Made by a program: the position numbers and the translations under genes. Below are positions 7,464 through 14,949 of a stretch of 64,000 nt of DNA, piece after piece (the first letter of the stretch is position 1; every line of letters starts with the position of its first letter). The stretch lies in NCBI RefSeq assembly GCF_004125265.1, contig NZ_RDTE01000003.1, forward strand, positions 868,001 to 932,000. Reading direction: 5' to 3'. The notes below the pieces were generated by a model. That model was not told the DNA's origin, searched no databases, and was given only the letters and a program-made list of their open reading frames with translations. This DNA comes from Streptomyces lydicus. Lineage in GTDB: Bacteria > Actinomycetota > Actinomycetes > Streptomycetales > Streptomycetaceae.

Positions 7464-8918
7464 TCAGCCGGCCGCCAGGGCTGCGGCGATCCGCTCGCGT
7501 GCCTCCTCCCAGGGCAGTGGCGCGGCGACGACCGCGCGCAGCGCCCTGACCTGGCGGGGCGGGAGTCCGGCCGCGAGCACGCCGACGGCGCTGCGGTCCC
7601 GCCCGTAGAGCGCAAGGGCACGGCGCGCCGCCCGGTCCAGAACGGTGGTCTCGACCCGGTCGGCGCCCGCCGTCAGCCCGTACGCCTGGAGCTTGACGGC
7701 GTACTGGTCGGACCAGAAGTACGGCACGGGGGCGAACGGACGGCGCTCCGGGGCAGGGGCGGCGGCCTCGGCCCCGGCGGCGGCCGTGGCCCCTGCGGGG
7801 CCGGACGCCTCCGCGGCGAGTTCGGCCAGGAGGTTGCGGGCGGCGGCCATGCCCTGTTCGGTGGCGTTCATCCGGTGCTCGAAGCGCAGCGGGCGGCCGT
7901 GGACGGGATGGTCCCAGCGGGCCACATCGCCCGCGGCATAGACACCCGGGGCGGCGGCGCAGTACGCATCGCAGCGCAGCCCGTCGCCGGTGTCCAGGGC
8001 CGGGTCGTCCAGCCAGTCGACGCCGGGCCGGGAGCCGATCGCCAGCAGCACGAGGTCCGCGGGCAGCAGGCGGCCTTCCGCTCCCCCTCCCCCGGCGGCT
8101 ACGCCCCCACTGGCTCTGCCCTCACCGGCGGGAGTCCCCCCATGGGCCAGCCGTACGGCCGTGACCCGCCGGTCGCCGCCACCGGCCGGGTCCGCGGGCG
8201 CCGTCTCGAAGCCGTCCACCGCTCCGGTGAGCAGCCGGACGCCGCGGGCGCGGTGCTCCTCGGCGAGCAGTTCGCCGACCTCGGTGCCGACGGCGGCGGC
8301 CATAGGAGTCGCCTCGATGCCGACGAGGGTGACCTCGTGCCCCAACTCCCTTGCCACGGCGGCCGCTTCACAGCCCAGTACGCCGTTTCCGACGATCACC
8401 AGCCGCCTGCCGCCTCCCCCGGCGGCCACGCCCTCACTGCCGGGGGTACCCCCATTGGCCAGCCGGCCCCGCAGGGCCAGCGCGTCGTCGAGGGTACGCA
8501 GGGTGTGCACTCCGGCAATGCGGTCGGCGCCGGGCAGAGTACGGGCCGCGACACCGGTCGCAATGATCACGCCGGCGCAGCGGAGCGTCCCCCGTTCCCG
8601 GCCTTGCGCAAGCGGGGAAACCCCCACGTCACCGTCGAGCGTGAGGGTGCGGCCAGCCACGTCGAGCCCGGTGGCCCGGGTGCCGAGCCGCAGGTCGAGA
8701 TCGAGCGGAGCGAGCTGGTCGGCGGTGCGCAGCAGCAGCTTCTCCGGTGCCCAGGCGCCCTGCAGCAGTTGCTTGGACAACGGCGGCCGGTCATACGGAA
8801 GATGGGGCTCGTCGCCGATGAGGGTGAGCGGGCCGCGCCAGCCGAAGCGGCGCAGCGCCTCGGCCGCGGCGAGACCGGCCGCCGAGGCGCCGACGACCGC
8901 GATCGGCAGCCCGGTCAT
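7464..8918 (-). CDS. FAD-dependent ferredoxin reductase with low-complexity insertions
   Basis: The protein has 484 residues from ATG 8918, overlapping the ferredoxin stop (ATGA). The FAD site VVGASAAGLAAAEALRRFG is at the N-terminus, the NAD(P) site IVGNGVLGCEAA is central, and the second FAD motif VYAAGDVARW is late. This is the rubredoxin/putidaredoxin reductase family, passing electrons from NAD(P)H to a ferredoxin for a P450 or dioxygenase. It exceeds the usual 400-420 residues because of Gly-rich inserts: GGTPGSEGVAAGGGG before the NAD site, a related block after it, an Ala/Pro-rich stretch near residue 390, and GVSPLAQGRERGT near residue 100. The first, second and fourth correspond to GC-rich DNA elements listed separately. 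No P450 is adjacent; the nearest in the window is at 54.7 kb. Confidence 0.9.
   Translation of the reverse strand: MTGLPIAVVGASAAGLAAAEALRRFGWRGPLTLIGDEPHLPYDRPPLSKQLLQGAWAPEKLLLRTADQLAPLDLDLRLGTRATGLDVAGRTLTLDGDVGVSPLAQGRERGTLRCAGVIIATGVAARTLPGADRIAGVHTLRTLDDALALRGRLANGGTPGSEGVAAGGGGRRLVIVGNGVLGCEAAAVARELGHEVTLVGIEATPMAAAVGTEVGELLAEEHRARGVRLLTGAVDGFETAPADPAGGGDRRVTAVRLAHGGTPAGEGRASGGVAAGGGGAEGRLLPADLVLLAIGSRPGVDWLDDPALDTGDGLRCDAYCAAAPGVYAAGDVARWDHPVHGRPLRFEHRMNATEQGMAAARNLLAELAAEASGPAGATAAAGAEAAAPAPERRPFAPVPYFWSDQYAVKLQAYGLTAGADRVETTVLDRAARRALALYGRDRSAVGVLAAGLPPRQVRALRAVVAAPLPWEEARERIAAALAAG
8081..8147. repeat. GC-rich insertion element A inside the reductase gene
   Basis: This block shares CTCCCCCGGCGGC, ACGCCC, and a CACnGGCGGGnGTnCCCCCAT-like stretch with the block at 8411-8460. 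It is in frame, encoding a GGTPAGEG...GGVAAGGGG linker between domain strands. It looks like one copy of a short dispersed repeat that keeps the frame open. Confidence 0.6.
8411..8460. repeat. GC-rich insertion element B inside the reductase gene
   Basis: Second copy of the element at 8081-8147, again in frame, encoding GGTPGSEGVAAGGGG just before the NAD(P)-binding strand. It contains the palindrome GGGGGTACCCCC. Confidence 0.6.
8583..8631. repeat. GC-rich insertion element C inside the reductase gene
   Basis: A hairpin-like block with complementary G/C runs around CTTGCGCAAG, in frame and encoding GVSPLAQGRERGT. It differs from elements A and B but resembles the CCCCGCCTT..GGCAAAGG hairpin at 62640-62675, so it may be a second family of dispersed repeat. 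Confidence 0.5.
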
Positions 8919-9124
8919 GCGCGCACCTCGATCACGGCGGCCGGGCAGACGGCGGCCGCCTCGCGGACCGCGTCGTGCTGTCCGGCCGGCGGTTCGGCGT
9001 CGAGCAGCACGACCACACCGTCCTCGTCGCGCTGGTCGAAGACCTCGGGGGCGATCAGCACACACTGGCCGGCGGCGCAGCACCTGTCGGCGTCGAGGGT
9101 GATCTTCACGTCAGTGGGCTCCAT
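8915..9124 (-). CDS. [3Fe-4S]-type ferredoxin
   Basis: The protein has 69 residues. Cysteines are arranged as CCAAGQC in the first third (near 15-21) and VCP near residue 60. This is the short C-x5-C...C-P pattern of actinobacterial P450 ferredoxins. It is acidic and soluble. Its stop overlaps the reductase start by ATGA, so the two are translationally coupled and should form one electron-transfer pair. The partner oxygenase is not adjacent; a P450 elsewhere, such as the one at 54664-55899, is possible but unproven. Confidence 0.92.
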   Translation of the reverse strand: MEPTDVKITLDADRCCAAGQCVLIAPEVFDQRDEDGVVVLLDAEPPAGQHDAVREAAAVCPAAVIEVRA

Positions 9125-9177
9125 TGCTGTGAGGTGACGTTAAGGACAAACGGCCGGGACGCCCCAGGAGTGCCCGG

Positions 9178-9216
9178 GGCGGGCCCGGTGCCGTCAGGGC
9201 GCGCCCCGGGCCCGCC
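9178..9216 (-). terminator. hairpin downstream of the Mrr-TerD gene
   Basis: GGCGGGCCCGG (9178-9188) pairs with CCGGGCCCGCC (9206-9216). The hairpin sits directly after the stop of the 9219-11297 gene and before the ferredoxin gene. No T run follows, as is common in streptomycetes. Confidence 0.6.
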
Positions 9217-9218
9217 GC

Positions 9219-11297
9219 TCAGGCGACCTCGATGCCGTACTCCTGCACCAGCGCTTCCAGGCCGCCGGGGAAGCCCTTGCCGCCGATCACGAAGTCCCAG
9301 TCGCCGCCCTCCCGTCGGCGGAACGAGCCGAGGACCAGAGCGGTCTCCCCGGGCCGCCCGTCCGAGACCTCCAGGCACCCCAGCTCCTCCCCCGACGCGT
9401 CCAGCAGGCGGATCCGGGCGTCGGTGAAGCCGGAGAGATCGGCGTCGGGGTTGACCTGGGGGTCGATCGCCGCGACCAGGACCAGCCGGTCGGCGGCCGG
9501 TGGCAACGCCTCGAACCGCACCTGCATCGCGGCCCGGTCGGGTGCGAAACCGGGCAGCATCCGGACCGAACCGTCCGGGCTGCGGGGGTTGTTGTAAAAG
9601 ACGAAGTGATCGTCGCTGAGCACGTCGGTCCCCTTGCACACCAGGGCACAGACATCGAGGGCGACCTCGCCGGACCAGTTCATGCCGAGGATGTTGTGGT
9701 CCGCCGCCTCCTCGGCGGCGGACGGGCCGGACGGGGCGTCCCCGCCGAGCCGTCCGCGCAGCCCGTAACGGCCGAGCAGATCGACGAGTTCGGGGCCGGC
9801 GATGAGGCTGAGCGGTTTGCCGTTGGCGAAGGTGTGGGCGCCGGGACCGAAGCGGGAGGTGGTCACCAGCACGCCCTTGTTGGCGCCTTCGGACTGGACG
9901 GTGCCGTACAGGTCACGGACGGCGGTCGGCGGGACGGTGTTGCGGTAGCGCTTGACCTGCACGACGATCTTGCCGCCGCGGATCGGATCGGGGTCCAGCG
10001 CATCCACATCGACCCCGCCGTCGCCGGACCGCTGGGTGGTCACGGCCTGCATGCCCATGGCGCGGAACAGCTCGGCGATCAGGTTCTCGAAGGCGATCGG
10101 ATCCATCTCGTACAGATCCGGTTCGCTCTCCGTGCCGTGCGAGACGACCCCGCCGCCCACCTCTCCCGGCAGGCGCACCGGGCGTACCGCGGTGCGCTGG
10201 TCGGGGCGGGCGGCGAGCTGCCCGCGCAGCCCGTCGGTCAGACACTCCACCGCGCTGACCTGCTCAAGACAGAAGGTGTCGAAGGAGCTGCGGGGCGCCA
10301 TGACGGTCGCGAGATACACCTGGGCCGGGCGGCCGGTCACCGGGTCCACATCGTCCACGAAGCCGTTCAGCGCCACCGAGTCCAGGGTGCCGTGGCCGTC
10401 GGCGGCGAAGAGGTCGCGCAGCACCAGCAGCACGCTCTGGGCCAGCACTTCGCGGTAGAGCGCCCGTCGCTGCGCGGCCGGCCTGGCGGTCTCTTTCTCC
10501 TGATCGGCAGTGGGCATGTAGCGGACGGATTTGGTCTCCGGGACGATGTCGTAGCCCGGGAGCTCCCAGTCCAGGACGAGCTGACGCGCCATCGGGTCGT
10601 AGGCCGCCGCGATCTGCCGGGGAAAGCCCTCCGGCCAGGCCGTGGAGGAGTACAGGGCTGCGGAGAAGTACTCGACGGCCGCGTCCGCGTCACCGCCGCG
10701 CAGGCCCGACAGCAACTCCTCGATGCCGGAGTTGTGCTGCCGTATCTCGGCCAGGGCGCCCGCGGCCCACTGGTCGTACTGCTGCCGGTAGGAGGCGAGT
10801 TGGGCCTGGCGGCGGCTCTCCGCGGCCTGCGCCGTGTACCAGTCCTGCTCGTAGCGGGCGCGGGCCTCCTCCTGGGCACGGTCACGGCGGGCACCGAGGT
10901 GCCAGCCGCCCGTCGGCGCGTGATAGCGGGCCGGGTCGGGCATCGGTACCGGCGTGGCGAGGGCGCCGGGCGCGAACTCCTCGATCCGCTCGGGGCGCAG
11001 CAGCGCGGCGGCGGAGAAGGCGGGGGCACGGCAGCCGTCGGCGAGCAGGCCGGTCAGTGCACCGACGCGGGCGTCCAGTTCCTCGGTCCGCCGACGGGCG
11101 TCGGCCTCGCGTTGCTGCCGGTAGGCCGTCTGCCGCTCACGGTGCATCCGCGCCATGGCGCGTTCGGCGTCCCGTGCCTGCCGCTCCTGGTCGCGCTGCT
11201 GCTGTGCTCGCGCGCGGCGCTGGGCTTCCTGCTGGCGCTGCTGCTGACGCTGCGCCTCGGCCCAGACGGCCATTAATCCGTGGGAACGGCGGCTCAT
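9219..11297 (-). CDS. Mrr-type restriction endonuclease fused to a TerD domain
   Basis: The protein has 692 residues. Residues 10-80 are a Gln/Arg/Ala-rich coiled coil, with another helical Gln/Arg stretch near 140-180. Residues 255-365 form a soluble region with no family I can name. Residues 395-515 are an Mrr-type nuclease: IAFENLIAELFRAMG, then SGDGGVDVD (Asp430) and VVQVKRY (Gln447, Lys449), the D...QxK catalytic set, followed by GVLVTTSRF and the usual late helix. Residues 533-692 are a TerD/TerZ stress domain: GMNWSGEVALDVCALVCKG, DDHFVFYNN with calcium-type acidic residues, and GDWDFVIGGKGF. Known: tellurite-resistance domains are predicted to link to nucleic-acid processing. It appears monocistronic, with no other ter genes in the window. 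A role in stress response or phage/plasmid defence is inferred. Confidence 0.92.
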   Translation of the reverse strand: MSRRSHGLMAVWAEAQRQQQRQQEAQRRARAQQQRDQERQARDAERAMARMHRERQTAYRQQREADARRRTEELDARVGALTGLLADGCRAPAFSAAALLRPERIEEFAPGALATPVPMPDPARYHAPTGGWHLGARRDRAQEEARARYEQDWYTAQAAESRRQAQLASYRQQYDQWAAGALAEIRQHNSGIEELLSGLRGGDADAAVEYFSAALYSSTAWPEGFPRQIAAAYDPMARQLVLDWELPGYDIVPETKSVRYMPTADQEKETARPAAQRRALYREVLAQSVLLVLRDLFAADGHGTLDSVALNGFVDDVDPVTGRPAQVYLATVMAPRSSFDTFCLEQVSAVECLTDGLRGQLAARPDQRTAVRPVRLPGEVGGGVVSHGTESEPDLYEMDPIAFENLIAELFRAMGMQAVTTQRSGDGGVDVDALDPDPIRGGKIVVQVKRYRNTVPPTAVRDLYGTVQSEGANKGVLVTTSRFGPGAHTFANGKPLSLIAGPELVDLLGRYGLRGRLGGDAPSGPSAAEEAADHNILGMNWSGEVALDVCALVCKGTDVLSDDHFVFYNNPRSPDGSVRMLPGFAPDRAAMQVRFEALPPAADRLVLVAAIDPQVNPDADLSGFTDARIRLLDASGEELGCLEVSDGRPGETALVLGSFRRREGGDWDFVIGGKGFPGGLEALVQEYGIEVA

Positions 11298-11598
11298 ATC
11301 GCTGTGTGTCCTCCCCCCGGGGCGGACTGCCCCCGGAACCCTGTGGAAGCGGTTTCACCTGCGTTGTTGGGTGAGACTTTAGCGGGGGAGCGAGAGGCTG
11401 GTCACGGTTGGGGAGAAGATTCCGCGCCCTTGGTGCGGGGTCCGCCGACGCGTTTCCCAGACCGTTCCGGGCGTCTCCCGGCCCCATGTTGCGAACCGGA
11501 CGGGGGTCGTAATCGACGGGCACTCCCGACAGCAGCACACCCTTGCTCTGAGGCTGGCCCGTAGGGCGGGTAGCGCCCATCACTTGGAGCGTGACGGT
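11298..11598. other. intergenic region upstream of the Mrr-TerD gene
   Basis: About 300 bases without a gene. It should contain the promoter of the Mrr-TerD gene. At 11343-11358 there is a partly palindromic GTGGAAGCGGTTTCAC, which could be an operator. I see no clear -10/-35 pair. Confidence 0.4.
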
Positions 11599-11629
11599 CC
11601 GCCTGCGGCCGGCATCTGGCCGCAGGCGG
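11599..11629 (-). terminator. terminator of the small-gene operon
   Basis: CCGCCTGCGGCC (11599-11610) pairs perfectly with GGCCGCAGGCGG (11618-11629) over 12 bp with a 7-base loop. It lies 13 bases beyond the stop of the last small gene. Confidence 0.8.
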
Positions 11630-11641
11630 GAGCCTGAGGGG

Positions 11642-11773
11642 TTAACCCTCGTCCTCTACCAGGTCCGGCACCAAGAACGCACGAAGGGGCGGCTCATCAC
11701 CGTCGCCGCTCGCCGCTTCAGCGGTCCGCACGGCTGCCACAAGGTCGGCGTAGCGGGAGTTGATCCATTCCAT
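11642..11773 (-). CDS. 43-residue acidic small protein
   Basis: The frame begins at ATG 11773 after a GAGAGGGA ribosome site and reads MEWINSRYADLVAAVRTAEA, ending at a TAA directly before the 12-bp terminator hairpin. Codon use follows the high-GC3 pattern of real genes in this genome. The protein is acidic and probably helical. It is the last gene of a four-gene unit behind an XRE regulator. I do not recognise a family. Confidence 0.55.
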   Translation of the reverse strand: MEWINSRYADLVAAVRTAEAASGDGDEPPLRAFLVPDLVEDEG

Positions 11774-12069
11774 GACGTTCCCTCTCGTCGCGGACCTGAA
11801 GGCCAGCCCTTCTTCGGTTTGGGCTGGATGATGATGGGCCGCTCCTTGGGTTCAGAGTGCTGGCACCGCGCGGCGACCGCCACCAAGTCGTCGTCCGGAG
11901 GCCCCCACAGATCCAGGTCGACGCTGTACCCGGCCTCCTCAATGAGGGCCGTAGTCCGTTCGATAGCGTCCTGGTTGAACCGGGCCGGGTCGGGCTCCTC
12001 CGGACAGTGATGAACGAAGGACCCCAGTCGGCCGCACAGCTCGGCATAGGCCGCAGGCGCAGCGGCTAT
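11656..12069 (-). pseudogene. small acidic protein gene lacking a normal start
   Basis: From about 12069 one frame reads like a genuine protein (AAYAELCGRLGSFVHHCPEE, then FNQDAIERTTALIEEAGYSV and LDLWGPPDDDLVAVAARC). The frame has no ATG, GTG or TTG before TTG 11886. A well-placed GTG (12073-12075) with GGGGG upstream is out of frame with it, so a small indel at the start, or an ATA/CTG start, is likely. The frame also runs past the expected end: TGG stands where a TGA overlapping the next ATG would be normal, and it continues to 11656 in poor codon use. The residues just upstream of that ATG look like ribosome-site DNA. Function is unknown. Confidence 0.5.
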
Positions 12070-12176
12070 CCACGGCGGCCCCCGATGCTGCAGGCGACGA
12101 TCAGGAACACCATGGCCACAGGCCAGAGGAGAGATGCGGCGGCACGGGCATGGCGCCGCCGCTGCTCGGGAGTCAT
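12066..12176 (-). CDS. 36-residue single-helix membrane peptide
   Basis: ATG 12176 overlaps the stop of the preceding gene (ATGA). The peptide starts MTPEQRRRHARAAA and continues with a hydrophobic helix, SLLWPVAMVFLIVACSI, then GGRRG and stop. The layout is basic N-terminus, one membrane segment, basic C-terminus. Translational coupling to the upstream gene argues that it is real. It may be a small membrane accessory factor. No family is recognised. Confidence 0.6.
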   Translation of the reverse strand: MTPEQRRRHARAAASLLWPVAMVFLIVACSIGGRRG

Positions 12177-12553
12177 GAAGCGGCCCGCTCGCGCCGCTGG
12201 TTCAAAAGCCACTGACAGTCACGCGCGAGCTGCTGCACCTGAACATGAGCCGCGAGCGGGCTGCCACCGACACCCTGCATTGCCTGCCGCTCGATGCCGT
12301 CAAGACGCGCGGTCTGCCGGTGCCACTCGATGCTGCCGTGCCAGATACAGCCGGCCGCGGTGCGGGCCTCGGGGAGCAGCAGGTCAACGTGACCCCGCAG
12401 TTCCTCCTCAAGCTCGCGCAGGACCCCGACGTCCAGGTGACCTGCGTTGACACGCAGCGCTCTGGTGATCGTCGCCTCGATGGCGTCCAGATCGATCGGG
12501 GGCTCATCCCTCGCCACGGCGCCGGCCTTCCACTGTGCACGCTCGGTGTTCAT
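12173..12553 (-). CDS. small helical protein, DUF6415-like
   Basis: The protein has 126 residues from ATG 12553. The sequence is Leu- and Glu-rich (IDLDAIEATITRALRV, VLRELEEELRGHVDLLLPEA, then VQQLARDCQWLLNQRRE), fitting a short helical bundle. In length and pattern it resembles the DUF6415 proteins often found next to XRE regulators in streptomycetes; this assignment is from memory and tentative. It is the first gene of the small operon, 74 bases after the end of the XRE regulator gene and on the same strand. Confidence 0.65.
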   Translation of the reverse strand: MNTERAQWKAGAVARDEPPIDLDAIEATITRALRVNAGHLDVGVLRELEEELRGHVDLLLPEARTAAGCIWHGSIEWHRQTARLDGIERQAMQGVGGSPLAAHVQVQQLARDCQWLLNQRRERAAS

Positions 12554-12626
12554 GCTGTGACGTTAGGAGCACGTGACGCGCGCCTCAATGGCAATTCCTT
12601 CGGGCCGAAACCCGGAGTAACAAGGG

Positions 12627-13790
12627 CTACAACGGAACTGACAAGGCATCCGCCAGTTGTCGCATCTGCGACGTCAGCGTCCGGCGCCGCTCCACCACAT
12701 CACCCAAGATGTCCTGCGCGTACCGCTGGCCGGCCAGCCACTCCGGAGCGGCGTCGTGAATGCTCGCGAGCGTGTCGACCGCCTTGCCGTACTGCCGTAC
12801 CAGGACGTGTGCCTTGGCCACGTCGAGTCGGTGCCGGTGGTATTCCGTGGACGCCGCTTGGCTCCCCTTCTTGGCCATGGCAAGCACCTTGTCCGGCCGG
12901 TCGAGGACGATGTGCCGTTCGGCCGCCTTGTATCCGACCGTCGCCGGGCCCCACGTCGTCAGCCGGTCCCGGCCCCGCGGCAGTTCCCGACCGGTCATCA
13001 CAGCCACGGACAGCGCCAGCCGCATCGTGTCCTCCGCTTCGCCGCGCCGGTTGTCCCGCAGGTTCGCGGCCGATGCCTGCAGCAGCAGCCAGCCCCACGC
13101 GGCGAGTTCCTCAGGCGTCGCTCTGGACATGCGAGGTTCGACGTCGTCCGCCCACCGGGTGGCCAACTCTCGGGCCTCGCGCAGCTTGCCCTGCCGAACA
13201 AGGAGCCAACTCCAAGTGGTGATCACTGCGGCGGCACGCAGCCGGTCCGGGGCATCATCGAGGGCGCGATGCAACGCGGTCTCCGCGGCGTCGAACTGAC
13301 GGACCTGCGTCAACACGGACCCCGTGATCTGGAGGAGATGTGCACGCAGTCCACGGGCCGGCGCCGAATCGCCGAGCGCATCAGCATCACGCAATGCCGG
13401 AGCGAGCAGCGTGGACAGCTCGGCCAGCCGGTTACCGAAATAGGCACGGCGCACATCGGGAAGGAGCGCGCGAACACCCTGCACCGTAGGCTCCTCCGCA
13501 GATGCGACGGGCGCCACCTGGACGGCGAGTCGCAGCGGTCGCCACGGCTCGCCGGCCTCGGTCCGGGTGGTGTCGTCGCGTTCCAGCAGACTGCTGGTGT
13601 CGACTCGCAGAGTGATGGCGAGTTTATGAGCGGTCTCCATACGAGTGCCGTCTACCGCGCCCTGTTCCAGTTGACGGATGAGGGAGACCGATACGCCGGA
13701 GGCTGTGGCGAGCTCCCGTTGCGTGAGACCGCGGCGCTTCCGGACGGTGCGCAGACGGTCCCCGATGTGCATGTCAGCGTGCTCAGGCAT
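12627..13790 (-). CDS. XRE-family regulator with TPR-like sensor region
   Basis: The protein has 387 residues. ATG 13790 is preferred over the adjacent ATG 13793 because GGAG (13796-13799) is then five bases away. An N-terminal helix-turn-helix (GDRLRTVRKRRGLTQRELAT, then SVSLIRQLEQG) covers residues 8-70. The remaining 300 residues are helical, with repeat-like segments such as RQFDAAETALHRALDDAPDRL and RQGKLREARELATRWADD typical of TPR sensor domains. Such proteins bind a peptide or small ligand and control adjacent genes. The small-gene operon 12553-11642 is on the same strand immediately downstream and is the likely co-transcribed or controlled unit. Confidence 0.88.
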   Translation of the reverse strand: MPEHADMHIGDRLRTVRKRRGLTQRELATASGVSVSLIRQLEQGAVDGTRMETAHKLAITLRVDTSSLLERDDTTRTEAGEPWRPLRLAVQVAPVASAEEPTVQGVRALLPDVRRAYFGNRLAELSTLLAPALRDADALGDSAPARGLRAHLLQITGSVLTQVRQFDAAETALHRALDDAPDRLRAAAVITTWSWLLVRQGKLREARELATRWADDVEPRMSRATPEELAAWGWLLLQASAANLRDNRRGEAEDTMRLALSVAVMTGRELPRGRDRLTTWGPATVGYKAAERHIVLDRPDKVLAMAKKGSQAASTEYHRHRLDVAKAHVLVRQYGKAVDTLASIHDAAPEWLAGQRYAQDILGDVVERRRTLTSQMRQLADALSVPL

Positions 13791-14122
13791 CATTGCTCCG
13801 TTCTGACCTAGACACTCAGAACGGTACCCCCGGCCCCAGAAGCGAGCGCAGAGATCGGCTCCCACCGCTGGGAGACCGTGCGCGTGGCGCCTGAGATTCC
13901 AGCGGCGGTTGCGGGTGTTGGGGGAGCATGCACTCATGTCGCCCCTGCTACGTCAGATGAGCGGTCGAGGCGTCAGAAACCTTTCACAACACATCAGTTG
14001 GCAGACAGTGAACCAGCGCCTTTGCCCAGCCTCGCCGTTACTCCACGTCTGATCACCGCGTGCCGAGATCGCCTTAGACTCGACGGACACCGTGCCGGAT
14101 CACAGTGCAGAGAGGAGATGAA
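13791..14122. other. divergent intergenic region
   Basis: Roughly 330 bases between the XRE regulator (minus) and the small membrane protein (plus). It must hold both promoters. A TAGACT box at about 14077 could serve the plus-strand gene. I see no other feature. Confidence 0.4.
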
Positions 14123-14326
14123 ATGAAGCAGCCACCCCCCTTCGCCTCCCTGGCCGCCGCGCTTGCGGCGCTCGGGACGGTGCTGGGCTTTCTCGCGGTC
14201 CAGTTGCGTACCGACGGTTACGAGCAGTACGTCGAGTCCGTGGCCACCGCCAGCGTCGTGATGTGGACGACCGCCTGCCTGACGGTCGTGACCTGGTCCC
14301 GCTGGCGCCAGGGGAAGACGAACTGA
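14123..14326 (+). CDS. small two-helix membrane protein
   Basis: The protein has 67 residues from ATG 14123 with a clear GAGGAG ribosome site. A first hydrophobic helix (ASLAAALAALGTVLGFLAVQL) and a second (VVMWTTACLTVVTW) flank a short polar stretch LRTDGYEQYVES. The C-terminus is basic (SRWRQGKTN). It has its own 13-bp terminator hairpin. No known family is recognised. Confidence 0.7.
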   Translation: MKQPPPFASLAAALAALGTVLGFLAVQLRTDGYEQYVESVATASVVMWTTACLTVVTWSRWRQGKTN

Positions 14327-14341
14327 GTTCTCCACACGCCG

Positions 14342-14373
14342 ACGGGCGCCGGGGCATCAGCCCCGGCGCCCGT
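14342..14373 (+). terminator. strong hairpin terminator
   Basis: ACGGGCGCCGGGG (14342-14354) pairs perfectly with CCCCGGCGCCCGT (14361-14373) around a 6-base loop, 15 bases after the stop of the 67-residue membrane protein. Confidence 0.85.
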
Positions 14374-14490
14374 TGCGCGCGGCCCGGTCCCGCCCTCACT
14401 GCCACATCGGCACACCCGGCCGTGCGGAGCTGGGCACCTTGCCGACAGTGAATGCCGACGGGCCGTGATCACCCTCGGTAGAGTCCGGCC

Positions 14491-14925
14491 ATGGCATACA
14501 CCTTCCAGGTAACCGTCGACTCGGCCGACCCGCACTCGCTCGCCGACTGGTGGGCCGACGCCCTCGGCTGGGAAGTGGAGCCGAGCGACGAGACGTTCAT
14601 CCGCCGGATGATCGCCGAAGGTCAGGCGAGTGAGGACGACACCACCACCCATCGCGGCACCCTCGTATGGCGGGTCGGCGCCGGGATCCGCCATCCGGAG
14701 GGCCTGGACCGGGCGCCGCGCATCCTCTTTCAGCTCGTGACGGAGCCCAAGGTGGTCAAGAATCGCGTCCACCTGGACGTGCGCACAGGCCCCGACGATC
14801 CCCAGGCCGTGGTCGAGCGGTTGATCGCCAAGGGAGCCACGCTCCTGCACCACGGCAAGCAGGGGCCCTTCGCCTGGACCACACTCGCCGACCCGGAGAA
14901 CAACGAACTCTGTGTCTCGTCATGA
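14491..14925 (+). CDS. VOC-family (glyoxalase-like) protein
   Basis: The protein has 144 residues. It starts AYTFQVTVDSADPHSLADWW and contains the second-half strand NRVHLDVRTG with its His and the closing DPENNELCV, whose Glu would complete a metal site. Two beta-alpha-beta-beta-beta modules of a vicinal-oxygen-chelate fold are visible. Similar actinobacterial proteins are annotated as glyoxalase-like domain proteins of unknown substrate. It is convergent with the acyl-CoA synthetase gene 25 bases away and has no evident partner. Confidence 0.85.
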   Translation: MAYTFQVTVDSADPHSLADWWADALGWEVEPSDETFIRRMIAEGQASEDDTTTHRGTLVWRVGAGIRHPEGLDRAPRILFQLVTEPKVVKNRVHLDVRTGPDDPQAVVERLIAKGATLLHHGKQGPFAWTTLADPENNELCVSS

Positions 14926-14949
14926 CGCGGGGGCGGGCCGGTTCGAGGT

